A stretch of DNA of 64,000 nucleotides, from positions 59,099 through 123,098 of the forward strand of contig JAEDIC010000003.1 in the NCBI GenBank assembly GCA_016292635.1. The letters run 5' to 3'. Position 1 is the first letter of the stretch, and every line of letters starts with the position of its first letter. The position numbers were made by a program, and so were the translations under genes. The notes below the pieces were generated by a model. That model saw only the letters and a list, made by a program, of their open reading frames with translations, did not search any database and had not been told where the DNA came from. Positions 42,463 to 51,401 of this stretch are shown here, one piece after another. The DNA comes from Clostridia bacterium (lineage in GTDB: Bacteria; Bacillota; Clostridia; Christensenellales; CAG-138).

Positions 42463-43125
42463 TCAGTTCGCTATTATATCGTATATCTCGCCATTCCTCA
42501 GCGAAGCTATGACCGTTTTCCCGAAAAAAGCAGCGGCAAACCTTCTACCGTTTTCCATATCAATTGGGCTTTCCGCCTTGTTGAACAGCGCCTTGCTACC
42601 ATAGTCCACCATGCTTGCCGCATCCTCCGGGGAAACAATGTGCGCGGCATCCACGCCCAGCTTATCTGCGTAAAGCTCCGGACGGTGCGCAGCCTCCCCA
42701 ATGGGCTTGCCTATACCATCTGCCCCCACCACATATATCACATCCGCACCCTCCGGTATCACCGGCTCATACTCCGCATGGGCCTTAAGGGGCAGGCCCT
42801 TGGCCCCGTCCGCCTCGGCTATCACATAATCCGCAAGAGCGGCAAGCCGGGATACCGGCAGCTTTGCAGGGCCAAGCTTTTCGCCGCAATGCTCACCAAC
42901 ACATATTGCGCCATGCTCCTTCAGCGCCGCGGCTATATCATCGGCATCTCCATCTGTCAGCACCGGCATACCTGGGGGCGGATATATGCGGGTTGTGGTG
43001 CATATTATAACGCTGCCCCGCTCCTTAAGCTCATCCGCAAGAGTCAGCATAAGGCCGGTCTTGCCGCCGCCCCCTATAAGGGCGGTAACGCCGGGGCATA
43101 TATCCAGCCCTTCAGAGAATTTCAT
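42463..43125 (-). CDS. yqeC: YqeC, selenium-dependent hydroxylase accessory protein
   Basis: 220 residues with a Walker A-like P loop right after the start (TALIGGGGKTGLMLTLADEL) and further motifs VIICTTTRIYPP and DYVIAEADGAKGLPLKAH, the pattern of the YqeC family. YqeC genes accompany selenium-dependent molybdenum hydroxylases; a role in inserting or making the selenium cofactor is proposed but not proved. Here it is separated by about 11 kb from ssnA. The start at 43125 has GGGG 7 nt upstream; the ATG at 43131 is too close. It is 71 bp after prs, behind prs's terminator. Confidence 0.85.
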   Translation of the reverse strand: MKFSEGLDICPGVTALIGGGGKTGLMLTLADELKERGSVIICTTTRIYPPPGMPVLTDGDADDIAAALKEHGAICVGEHCGEKLGPAKLPVSRLAALADYVIAEADGAKGLPLKAHAEYEPVIPEGADVIYVVGADGIGKPIGEAAHRPELYADKLGVDAAHIVSPEDAASMVDYGSKALFNKAESPIDMENGRRFAAAFFGKTVIASLRNGEIYDIIAN

Positions 43126-43153
43126 ACCCATGCCCCTTTCATACATAATATAA

Positions 43154-43182
43154 AAAGTGCGCCGCAGCAGCCTGCGGCGCTT
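43154..43182 (-). terminator. Terminator of prs
   Basis: Minus strand: AAGCGCCGCAG stem with CTGCGGCGC(A)CTT, followed by UUUUU. It separates prs from yqeC, which may be read through partly. Confidence 0.7.
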
Positions 43183-43196
43183 ATTGATATTTTAGA

Positions 43197-44225
43197 TTAT
43201 TTTGACCTCATATTCATCATGTCGTCCAGAGACATCTGCTTATCGAAGCTCATGGTCAGCATACGCTGGCTGGGATTGTCAAACAGATTGCTCATTGGGG
43301 TACGGTCGTGAATATGGCGCACGGCCTCCGCAAACATGGGGGCAGCAGACAAAATCTTTATCTTGCTGCTGTTCTTTACGGCGGGGCAATTTACGGTATC
43401 GGTGGATACCAGCATCTTTATGGGGCTTTCTTCTATCTTCTTTACGCCCTTTTCCTGCAACACAACATGGGAAAGGAATGCGTAAATATCGTTTGCGCCC
43501 TTATCCTTAAGGCCGTGGGCAACGTCTACGAGGGTACCTCCGGAAATGGTAAAGTCATCCACAACTATACAGTTCTTGCCCTTTACATCGCCGATTATTT
43601 CCAGCACCTTGGCGTTTTCGTCATGACCGCTGCGCATCTTATCGCCTATGGCTACGGCGCAGCCCAGTTCATTCGCCATGGAACGGGCACGCTTTGCGCT
43701 GCCTGCGTCGGGAGATACAACCACCAGATCGTCATTTACTATGCCAAGATACCTTGCATAGGCACAAAGCAGCTCCTGCGCGTAAAGATGGTCAACGGGC
43801 TTTTTGAAGAAGCCCTGTACCTGGGCGGCGTGCAGATCCATGGTCACCACGCGGTCCGCGCCCGCAAGCTCTATGCACTCGGCGCACACACGGCCGCGTA
43901 TGGATACGCGGGGCTCGTCTTTCTTGTCGCCCTTGGCGTAGCTGAAATAGGGGATTATGGCTGTAACGCTGTTTGCGCTGGCCCGCTTGAATGCGTCCAG
44001 GAAGAACAGCAGCTCCGCAAACTCATTGTTGGGGTCAAGGCCCAGAGTCTGAACGAAGTATACGTCCTTGTCGCGAATGCTCTCATTAATGCGCACGAAT
44101 GTATTCCCCTCGGAAAAGACCAAGGTGGTGCAGTCGCCCAAGGGGCTGCCCAGATATTCACACATATGGCCTGCGAATTCTTTGCTGGCGCTGCCGGCAA
44201 AAATCTTGATAATTCCATCGGACAT
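43197..44225 (-). CDS. prs: Ribose-phosphate pyrophosphokinase, divergent type
   Basis: 342 residues, about 25 more than the usual enzyme. Family marks are FAGSASKEFA, AGADRVVTMDLHAAQVQGFF, VVVSPDAGSAKRARSMA and the PRPP loop VVDDFTISGGTLVDVA. The loop departs from the usual VDDxxDTAGT, and the flexible loop reads KGDKKDEPRVSIRGR. It should make PRPP from ribose-5-phosphate and ATP for nucleotide, histidine and tryptophan synthesis. It may be a second, differently controlled isozyme. Its own terminator follows. Confidence 0.85.
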   Translation of the reverse strand: MSDGIIKIFAGSASKEFAGHMCEYLGSPLGDCTTLVFSEGNTFVRINESIRDKDVYFVQTLGLDPNNEFAELLFFLDAFKRASANSVTAIIPYFSYAKGDKKDEPRVSIRGRVCAECIELAGADRVVTMDLHAAQVQGFFKKPVDHLYAQELLCAYARYLGIVNDDLVVVSPDAGSAKRARSMANELGCAVAIGDKMRSGHDENAKVLEIIGDVKGKNCIVVDDFTISGGTLVDVAHGLKDKGANDIYAFLSHVVLQEKGVKKIEESPIKMLVSTDTVNCPAVKNSSKIKILSAAPMFAEAVRHIHDRTPMSNLFDNPSQRMLTMSFDKQMSLDDMMNMRSK

Positions 44226-44446
44226 AAGTACAAAATCCCCCTTACTGTTTTCGATTGCATTATAACAAATTACCCCGTCTTAATCAACGAAATGACAAAT
44301 CATATTTGAAGGAATAATTGCATTCATCATAACCAATTCTTATCGCAAAGCCATGTGATATATCCTTAAAGCAGAGCACATACGGCTTAATTTTCAGACC
44401 GCGTGCTGCATTGTGATAATTGCATCAAATCCTTCATATCAAAAAG
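44226..44446. other. Intergenic region between PHP gene and prs
   Basis: 220 bp without a gene. It should hold the prs promoter. A 24-bp motif at 44329-44352 (ATAACCAATTCTTATCGCAA onward) matches that upstream of oadB in about 20 positions. Confidence 0.45.
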
Positions 44447-45271
44447 TTATAGCCGTTCATACCGCTCTGAAAAATAAGCGTAGGCGGCTTCCAGCTCCGG
44501 TATGTTTTGATATGCGCTGCCTATAAGGGTATCCCTGTTTTTTCCATGAAAATCGCTGCCGCAGGTGGGAGTAAGCCCATGCCGGGCAGAGAGAGAAAGA
44601 AACAGCTTTGTCTGCCCCGGCGTAGATATGGGATAATAAGCCTCTATTCCCCACAAGCCGTAATCCGCAAGCTCCCTTATCAGGCTGTGAGGCTCTGCCT
44701 TCAGCTTGCATGGATGGGCAAGCACAGCCACCCCTCCCGCCGCCATTGCAAGCTCCACCGCCTGCCGCTTTGATACCCGCTCGCTGGGCACATATGCGGA
44801 ACAGCCATTGCCTATATATCGTCCGAAGGCATCATTAAGCGAATCCGCATATCCGCCCTTGACCAACGCCTTGGCTATATGCAGCCGGGTGTCATTGCCC
44901 ATGCTGTGCTCCATTATATCCTCAACGTTCATACCCATATCGCAAAGCTTTTTCAGTATTCTGCGGTTTCTGTCCTCCCTGCCCGCCTTGCGCCATTGTT
45001 CGTACTCATGTATCTTGCTGTTATCCGGGTCTATCCCCAGGGCAAGTATATGCAATTCCCTTGAGAATTCCGCGTCTATCTCCATGCCGGGTATGACTTT
45101 TATCCCTATGGCATTCCCGGCCTCCGCCGCCCGGCGGCAGCCCGCCGCGGTATCGTGGTCAGTAAGGGCCATAAGGGCAACGCCCCGCCCCTGCGCTATG
45201 GCAGGCAGTTCCTCCGGGGCAAATGTACCATCGGACATATTGGAATGTATATGCAGGTCAAATGGCTGCAT
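44447..45271 (-). CDS. PHP-domain phosphoesterase (RnaAM/TrpH family)
   Basis: 274 residues. Metal ligands are FDLHIHSNMSDGT (N-terminus), ALTDHDTAAG, GMEIDAEF, VLAHPCKLK and GSDFHGKN. The arrangement is that of the YciV/TrpH (RNase AM) group, which removes nucleotides from RNA 5' ends or cleaves nucleoside 3',5'-bisphosphates. It is distinct from the HisK-type PHP protein encoded at 41410. It is read away from ftsH with a 58-nt gap that contains ftsH's terminator. Confidence 0.85.
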   Translation of the reverse strand: MQPFDLHIHSNMSDGTFAPEELPAIAQGRGVALMALTDHDTAAGCRRAAEAGNAIGIKVIPGMEIDAEFSRELHILALGIDPDNSKIHEYEQWRKAGREDRNRRILKKLCDMGMNVEDIMEHSMGNDTRLHIAKALVKGGYADSLNDAFGRYIGNGCSAYVPSERVSKRQAVELAMAAGGVAVLAHPCKLKAEPHSLIRELADYGLWGIEAYYPISTPGQTKLFLSLSARHGLTPTCGSDFHGKNRDTLIGSAYQNIPELEAAYAYFSERYERL

Positions 45272-45292
45272 TTGGGTTTCTCCTTAAAAACA

Positions 45293-45316
45293 GGCGGGGC
45301 GGATAGCCGCCTCGCC
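45293..45316 (-). terminator. Terminator of ftsH
   Basis: Minus strand: GGCGAGGCGG/CCGCCCCGCC stem with a 4-nt loop, then TGTTTTT. It lies 14 nt past the ftsH stop and overlaps the upstream region of the PHP gene. Confidence 0.75.
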
Positions 45317-45329
45317 CATGTTGTGTGTT

Positions 45330-47402
45330 TTAGTTTTCTTTGGTGTCTTCCTGGTCGTTCTGCTCCTCGGGCCAATTGGGCAGCACGCTGCCGGGGCGAT
45401 AGAATCCGCCGTCATCGGCATCGGGCCCATCCTCGGCCGGGATTTCGGGTTCTTCGCTTTCGGCCTGCTCCTCAGGGTCCGGTTCGTCAGGAGTTTCCAG
45501 CTCTGCCTTCTTTTCCTTATAGCTCTTAATCTCAACGGGCTGGTTCAGGAATATCTTTTCAAATTCCTCGCCGGTTATGCGCTCGTATTCAATAAGATAC
45601 TTCACTACACGGTCCAGAGCCTCCCGCTCCGCCACCAGAACCTCCTTGGCACGCTGGAACTGCTCCTCCAGTATGCGGCGAATTTCCTTATCCACCTTGG
45701 CGGCAACTTCCTCGGAATAGTTGCGCTGGTGTCCCCAATCCTTGGCGATGAATACCTCGGAAGCGCCGCCCAGGAACACCGGGCCTATCTCGTCGCTCAT
45801 ACCGAACTCTATTACCATGCGCCTTGCAAGCTCGCTTGCGTGCTTCAGGTCGCCTATTGCGCCGGTGCATATATCGTCCAGAGCTATGCTCTCGGCAACA
45901 CGGCCGCCCATGCTCATGGCTATCTGATCCAGTATCTTGCCCCGGGAAATGTGGGAATCGTCATTGTCGGGCATTGTCATGGTATAGCCCGCGGCCTGAC
46001 CTCTGGGTATTATGGATACCTCGTGAACGGGGTCGCAGTGCTCCATGCGGTATGCCACTATTGCATGGCCCGCCTCGTGATAGGCGGTTATCTTCTTATC
46101 TTCCTCGGTTACAACGCGGCTGCGCTTTTCAGGGCCCACCACGGTGCGGGTAATGGCTTCCTCAAGCTCCGCCATGGTAATCTTCTTCTTCTTAAAACGG
46201 GCAGCCAGTATAGCGGCCTCGTTAAGCACGTTTTCAAGGTCTGCGCCGGTCATGCCGCTGGTGCGCTTTGCAAGCACCGCAAGGTCAACATCATCGCCAA
46301 GGGGCTTGCCCTTGGAATGCACCCTCAAAATGGCCTCACGGCCCTTAACATCGGGATAACCCACCGTTATCTGCCTGTCAAAGCGGCCAGGCCGGAGCAG
46401 GGCAGGGTCAAGTATATCCGGGCGGTTTGTGGCGGCAAGGACTATTATGCCTTCGTTTACCGCAAAGCCGTCCATCTCCACCAGCAGCTGATTCAGCGTC
46501 TGTTCACGCTCATCGTGTCCGCCGCCCAGGCCCGCGCCTCTCTGACGGCCCACGGCGTCTATTTCGTCAATAAATATTACTGCGGGAGCAAACTTCTTTG
46601 CGTTGTTGAAAAGGTCGCGCACACGGCTGGCGCCAACGCCTACGAACATCTCCACAAAATCCGAACCGGAAATGGAGAAAAAGGGCACCCTGGCTTCGCC
46701 GGCAACCGCCTTTGCAAGGAGAGTCTTACCTGTGCCCGGAGGGCCAACCAGCAGGCAGCCCTTGGGTATGCGGGCGCCCATCTCGGTGAACCTCTTGGGG
46801 GAGCGCATGAACTCAACAACCTCCTTGAGCTCCTCCTTTTCCTCATCTGCGCCGGCAACATCCGCAAAGGTAACGTTGGTCTGCCCGTCCATGCTGGTGC
46901 GGGCGCGGCTCTTGCCGAAGTTCATAACGTTGTTGCCGCCGCCCTGGGCCCGCATCATAAAGATATAGAACAGGGCCAATCCGCCGAACATCAGCAGATA
47001 GGGCAGTATGGCAGCGAAGAAGCCGGGCTGCGGATCAGGATTGATAACAAGGTTGAAACTGTAATCCGCCTGAGTCACCTTTTCAAAGGGAATACCGGTA
47101 AGCTCAGCAGTCACTGTCTTCATATCCGCGGTGAAGATATCGAGGGACGGGATATTGGTATAGAAATCCGCTTCCTGAGGGAACAGGGCAGGGTCGGTCT
47201 CCCCGTCGGTATATATTCCCACCAGCTCCAGCTCGGTTATTTCCACGGCGGCGATCTTATTTTCCCGCACATCGGCAATAAACTGGGAATAATCTATCTT
47301 ATCCGCCTTTTCGCCGCTAAGGTCGAAGCCGGATACCAGAAGGACTATTATGCCCATCAGTATTAAATACACCAAAGGTGTTGGCACTCTTCTTCTATTC
47401 AA
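45330..47402 (-). CDS. ftsH: ATP-dependent zinc metalloprotease FtsH
   Basis: 690 residues. Two N-terminal membrane helices (about 10-26 and 128-150) frame an FtsH extracellular domain; then the AAA+ module (Walker A GPPGTGKTLLAK, Walker B VIFIDEID, SRH TNRPDILDPALLRPGRFDRQ) and the zinc protease site TAYHEAGHAIVAY. It extracts and degrades membrane and regulatory proteins. The start is TTG at 47400-47402 with GGGGAGG 7 nt upstream; no ATG fits. The tail after about 610 is acidic and Pro/Glu-rich. Confidence 0.96.
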   Translation of the reverse strand: MNRRRVPTPLVYLILMGIIVLLVSGFDLSGEKADKIDYSQFIADVRENKIAAVEITELELVGIYTDGETDPALFPQEADFYTNIPSLDIFTADMKTVTAELTGIPFEKVTQADYSFNLVINPDPQPGFFAAILPYLLMFGGLALFYIFMMRAQGGGNNVMNFGKSRARTSMDGQTNVTFADVAGADEEKEELKEVVEFMRSPKRFTEMGARIPKGCLLVGPPGTGKTLLAKAVAGEARVPFFSISGSDFVEMFVGVGASRVRDLFNNAKKFAPAVIFIDEIDAVGRQRGAGLGGGHDEREQTLNQLLVEMDGFAVNEGIIVLAATNRPDILDPALLRPGRFDRQITVGYPDVKGREAILRVHSKGKPLGDDVDLAVLAKRTSGMTGADLENVLNEAAILAARFKKKKITMAELEEAITRTVVGPEKRSRVVTEEDKKITAYHEAGHAIVAYRMEHCDPVHEVSIIPRGQAAGYTMTMPDNDDSHISRGKILDQIAMSMGGRVAESIALDDICTGAIGDLKHASELARRMVIEFGMSDEIGPVFLGGASEVFIAKDWGHQRNYSEEVAAKVDKEIRRILEEQFQRAKEVLVAEREALDRVVKYLIEYERITGEEFEKIFLNQPVEIKSYKEKKAELETPDEPDPEEQAESEEPEIPAEDGPDADDGGFYRPGSVLPNWPEEQNDQEDTKEN

Positions 47403-47416
47403 ATCATTACCTCCCC

Positions 47417-47442
47417 GGTATGCCCATTATGTTAAGCATACC
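47417..47442. promoter_or_regulatory. Inverted repeat over the ftsH -10 box
   Basis: GGTATGC-N12-GCATACC, perfect 7-bp arms, around the -10 element and the transcription start. It could be an operator or an RNA hairpin at the mRNA 5' end. Confidence 0.4.
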
Positions 47443-47456
47443 ACTTGCGAGTTCAA
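47429..47456 (-). promoter_or_regulatory. ftsH promoter
   Basis: Minus strand: -35 TTGAAC (47451-47456), 16-nt spacer, -10 TAACAT (47429-47434). Confidence 0.55.
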
Positions 47457-47562
47457 ACTATCCACATCATATTAACATAAAAACTCGTCCATTCATACCT
47501 TAAATAATTAAAAATAAGTGAAAAAACCGTGACTGTAAAGAGTCTGTAAGGACAAAATAGGG

Positions 47563-47591
47563 TTTACAAACCGCTCCGGCGATAATATAAT
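47563..47591 (+). promoter_or_regulatory. ileS promoter
   Basis: Plus strand: -35 TTTACA (47563-47568), 17-nt spacer, consensus -10 TATAAT (47586-47591), just before the T-box leader. Confidence 0.8.
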
Positions 47592-47597
47592 GTTGAT

Positions 47598-47887
47598 TGA
47601 TCAAATTACAGATGAGAGAATATGTTCTCCGTTGCCAATGATCAACGCTACGACCGGGACACACGATGGCAAGGAGGCCCAAGAGAGCGGCTCGCTTTGG
47701 TGAAAGAGCTGCGGCAGTTTCCGCTCCATACGCATCCCCCGGGAGCGCCTCGGTGAAAGAAATCATAGCCCGGGCCGGCCGCCCTCCGTTACAGGGGCAT
47801 ATTGAGCGGGCGCGTTTATTATGCGCCAACTCGGGTGGTACCGCGCAGTGTCATGCGTCCCGAATAACTTCGGGGCGCATTTTTTAA
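47598..47887 (+). ncRNA. T-box riboswitch of ileS
   Basis: The T-box core ACTCGGGTGGTACCGCG is at 47829-47845, followed by terminator stem ATGCGTCCCGA/TCGGGGCGCAT (47853-47880) and a T5 run. The 5' part has AGAGAGCGGCTCGCTTTGGTG (described here in two parts: AGAGAGCGGC then TTTGGTGAAAG), typical of the upper stem I. ATC at 47762-47764 (context GAA-ATC-A) is the best Ile specifier. Uncharged tRNA-Ile would prevent termination and switch ileS on. Confidence 0.93.
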
Positions 47888-47942
47888 TATTTGCGGCGGA
47901 AAAAAGCTTTAAAATATTCAGAACAAAACAAGGAGAGGAAGA

Positions 47943-50900
47943 ATGTACAAAAAGGTTCCAACTTCACTGGATTTCGTATCCCGTGAAAAAGAAACGCTGG
48001 AATTCTGGAAACAGAACCGCATCTTTGAAAAGAGCGTAGAGCTGCGTAAAGGCGCCCCCGCCTATACCTTCTACGACGGCCCCCCAACCGCCAACGGCAA
48101 GCCCCATATAGGCCATGTTCTCACCCGCGCCATGAAGGACATCATACCCCGCTACAAGACCATGCAGGGCTATGACGTGCTGCGCAAGGCGGGCTGGGAT
48201 ACCCACGGACTGCCCGTTGAGCTGGAAGTTGAAAAGCAGCTTGGCCTGGACGGCAAGGAGCAGATAGAAGAATACGGCGTTATCCCATTCATCGACAAAT
48301 GCAAGGAATCCGTATGGAAGTATAAGAGCGAGTGGGAAGTCATGTCCGACCGCATGGCCTTCTGGGCAGATATGGACGATCCTTACATCACCTACAAGGA
48401 TGACTATATCGAATCCGAATGGTGGGCGCTGAAGACCATACACGAGAAGGGTCTCCTTTACAAGGGACACAAGATAGTTCCCTACTGCCCCCGCTGCGGC
48501 ACCGCCCTCTCCTCCCACGAGGTAGCTCAGGGCTATAAGGACGTTAAGGAGACCTCCGCCACCGTACGCTTTATTGTCGAGGGCGAAGAAAACACCTTCT
48601 TCCTTGCATGGACCACCACCCCCTGGACCCTTGCCAGCAACGTTTCCCTCTGCGTAAACCCAAGCGTTACCTATGTTTACGCCAGGGTTGACGGCGGCGA
48701 AACTTTGATAATGGCAAAGGATCTGGTTTCCTCCGTTCTTGAGGGCCACAGCGTTGAGATCGTAAAGGAAATGCCCGGCAAGGAGCTGGAATACAAGCAT
48801 TACAGGCCCCTGTTTGAATGCACCAGAAAGGCCGCCGGAAACAAGGACGCTTTCTTCGTAATGTGCGATGATTACGTAACCACCACCGACGGTACCGGCA
48901 TAGTACACTGCGCCTCCGCCTTCGGCGAAGACGACTATCGTGTATGCAAGCGCTATGACCTGCCCTTCGTTCAGATGGTTGACACCAAGGGCGAAATGTG
49001 CGGCGGCACTCCCTGGGACGGCACCTTCGTTAAGCAGGCAGATCTGCCCATACTGATGGACCTTGAAAAGGAAGGCCTGCTGTTCAACGCGCCCAAGTTT
49101 GAGCACAGCTACCCCTTCTGCTGGCGCTGCGACACCCCTCTCATCTACTACGCAAGGGCCTCCTGGTTTATTGCCATGACCAAGGTGAAGGATAAGCTGG
49201 TGGAATACAACCGCCGCATCAACTGGATCCCCGAAAACATCAAGGAAGGCCGCATGGGCAACTTCCTTGAGAACGTTATAGACTGGGGTCTCTCCCGGGA
49301 GCGCTATTGGGGCACTCCCCTTCCCGTATGGGTTTGCGACAAGTGCGGCAAGGTCCATGTGGTTGGCAGCCGCAAGGAGCTTGATGAACTGTCCGGCTGC
49401 GGAACAGACGTTGAGCTGCATAAGCCCTACGTTGACCCCATCACCTGGGAATGCGAATGCGGCGGCACAATGCGGCGCGAGCCCGTGGTTATCGACTGCT
49501 GGTTCGATTCCGGTGCGATGCCTTTCGCCCAGTGGCACTATCCCTTTGAAAACAAAGAGGAATTTGAGCGCCGTTATCCCGCCAACTTCATCAGCGAGGC
49601 CATCGACCAAACCCGCGGCTGGTTCTACACGCTGTCCGCAATAGCCGCCTGCCTCTTTGATGAGCCCTCCTTCCTTAACTGCATCGTGCTGGGTCACGTT
49701 CAGGATAAGGACGGCCGCAAGATGAGCAAGCACATCGGCAACGTTGTTGACCCCTGGGTGCTGCTTGACAAGCAGGGCGCCGACGCCGTCCGCTGGTATT
49801 TCTATACCTCCTCCATGCCCTGGCTGCCCAACCGCTTCTCCGAGGAAGCCGTATCCGAAAGCCAGCGCAAATTTATGGGCACCTTCTGGAATACCTATGC
49901 TTTCTATGTGCTCTATGCGGATATAGATGAGTTTGACCCCACCAAGCACAAGCTGGTGCGTGAGAACCTCTCCCCCATGGACCTTTGGATTCTCTCAAGG
50001 CTGAACACCCTTATGGGCCGGGTAGAGGGCTATCTTGACGAGCTGAAGATGACGGAGGCCGGCCGCGAGATGCAGTCCTTCATGGACGACCTTTCCAACT
50101 GGTATGTGCGCCGCTGCCGCGAGCGCTACTGGGGCAAGGACATGACTGCGGATAAGGAAGCAGCATACATGACCCTGTACACCGTGCTGTATTCCATGAC
50201 CCTCATCTCCGCCCCCTTCATCCCTTTCATGGCTGAGGAGATGTATCAGAACATAGTACGCACCGTGGATAAGAACGCCCCCGAAAGCGTACACCTCTGC
50301 GATTGGCCCAAGGCCGACACAAGCTTCATCGACGCCGACCTTGAGGCCAATATGGCAGCCGTTCTTGACATCGTGGTGCTGGGCCGCTCCGCCCGCAACT
50401 CCGCAAATATCAAGAACCGCCAGCCCATCGGTGCCATGTACGTTCAGGGCAGCAAGCTTCCCGATATGTATGTATCCATCATCGCAGACGAGCTGAACGT
50501 TAAGAAGGTGGAATTCGTGGATGACGCTTCTTCCTTCATCACCTACCGTGTAAAGCCCCAGCTCAAGACCCTCGGGCCCCGCTACGGCAAGATACTGCCC
50601 AAGATCAACCAGTACCTTGCAGGGGAAGGCATTGGCAACGCGGTTGTTGCCGCCCACAACGCCGGCGAAAACTACAAGTTCGAGTTGGAAGGCACTCAGG
50701 TGCTGCTGAGCCGTGAGGACGTGCTGGTATCCACTGAGCAGAGCGCAGGCTTCGTTGCGGTAAGCGAGCATGACCTGTCCGTCGTTCTGGATACCAACCT
50801 GACTCCAGAGCTCATCGACGAGGGCTTTGTCCGTGAGATCGTATCCAAGATACAGACCATGCGCAAGGAAGCCGCCTTTGAGGTCACGGATCACATAGCC

Positions 50901-51065
50901 CTGTATCACGATGGCAGCGACCGTATAAGCGACGTCTTTGCCAAATACGGCCATGAGATTGCCGCAGATACCCTTGCGGATTCCGTCGCAAAGGGCGTTG
51001 CCGGCTTCTCCAGAAAATGGGATATCAACGGCGAAGCCGTTACCCTGGGCGTGGAAAAGAAATAA
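47943..51065 (+). CDS. ileS: Isoleucyl-tRNA synthetase, eukaryote-like (IleRS2) type
   Basis: 1,040 residues, class I synthetase. HIGH motif in FYDGPPTANGKPHIGHVLTR, editing domain with LAWTTTPWTLASN, KMSKS loop as DGRKMSKHIGNVVDPW. The length and blocks such as KEQIEEYGVIPFIDKCKESV are those of the long IleRS2 group shared with eukaryotes and part of the Bacillota, not the 930-residue IleRS1. IleRS2 enzymes are usually less sensitive to mupirocin. An AGGAGAGGAAGA site precedes the ATG; a T-box controls it. Confidence 0.95.
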   Translation: MYKKVPTSLDFVSREKETLEFWKQNRIFEKSVELRKGAPAYTFYDGPPTANGKPHIGHVLTRAMKDIIPRYKTMQGYDVLRKAGWDTHGLPVELEVEKQLGLDGKEQIEEYGVIPFIDKCKESVWKYKSEWEVMSDRMAFWADMDDPYITYKDDYIESEWWALKTIHEKGLLYKGHKIVPYCPRCGTALSSHEVAQGYKDVKETSATVRFIVEGEENTFFLAWTTTPWTLASNVSLCVNPSVTYVYARVDGGETLIMAKDLVSSVLEGHSVEIVKEMPGKELEYKHYRPLFECTRKAAGNKDAFFVMCDDYVTTTDGTGIVHCASAFGEDDYRVCKRYDLPFVQMVDTKGEMCGGTPWDGTFVKQADLPILMDLEKEGLLFNAPKFEHSYPFCWRCDTPLIYYARASWFIAMTKVKDKLVEYNRRINWIPENIKEGRMGNFLENVIDWGLSRERYWGTPLPVWVCDKCGKVHVVGSRKELDELSGCGTDVELHKPYVDPITWECECGGTMRREPVVIDCWFDSGAMPFAQWHYPFENKEEFERRYPANFISEAIDQTRGWFYTLSAIAACLFDEPSFLNCIVLGHVQDKDGRKMSKHIGNVVDPWVLLDKQGADAVRWYFYTSSMPWLPNRFSEEAVSESQRKFMGTFWNTYAFYVLYADIDEFDPTKHKLVRENLSPMDLWILSRLNTLMGRVEGYLDELKMTEAGREMQSFMDDLSNWYVRRCRERYWGKDMTADKEAAYMTLYTVLYSMTLISAPFIPFMAEEMYQNIVRTVDKNAPESVHLCDWPKADTSFIDADLEANMAAVLDIVVLGRSARNSANIKNRQPIGAMYVQGSKLPDMYVSIIADELNVKKVEFVDDASSFITYRVKPQLKTLGPRYGKILPKINQYLAGEGIGNAVVAAHNAGENYKFELEGTQVLLSREDVLVSTEQSAGFVAVSEHDLSVVLDTNLTPELIDEGFVREIVSKIQTMRKEAAFEVTDHIALYHDGSDRISDVFAKYGHEIAADTLADSVAKGVAGFSRKWDINGEAVTLGVEKK

Positions 51066-51098
51066 ACTTATCACATTCAACTGCTTCTGCGACTCAGG

Positions 51099-51283
51099 CT
51101 GTCGAAAAAGCGGCATTGCGCCGCTTTTTCGAGGTTTACATGGCTCCCCTGTGCCTACTACACGGACAGGGAGCCATGCAAAGAAACCCTTGCTGCGCAA
51201 TGCTTTTGCGGATTTGCCTCACTGGTTGCTAAATCCGATTGAAGCCTTCGGGGTCCCCGAACCACCAAGGTGTTTTTTGACAG
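51099..51283 (+). repeat. MITE-like interspersed repeat, copy E
   Basis: Starts CTGTCGAAAAAG and ends TTTTTTGACAG. Its left palindrome uses CGGC/GCCG instead of TGGC/GCCA, both arms changed together. The internal arms CATGGCTCCC/GGGAGCCATG are perfect. The ileS terminator hairpin (51289-51308) lies on its right side only. Confidence 0.9.
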
Positions 51284-51288
51284 GCAGT

Positions 51289-51312
51289 GCCCTCCCTTAT
51301 CGGAGGGCTTTT
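51289..51312 (+). terminator. Terminator downstream of ileS
   Basis: Stem GCCCTCC/GGAGGGC with a 6-nt loop and T4. The mobile repeat now lies between it and ileS. Confidence 0.75.
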
Positions 51313-51401
51313 GCTTTGCCGTTGTTTGTCCTCAAAATTTTTACAACACAGATATGCCGTTTTATGTTAGAATAGACACATCTTCGGGAGATAACGCATT
51401 C

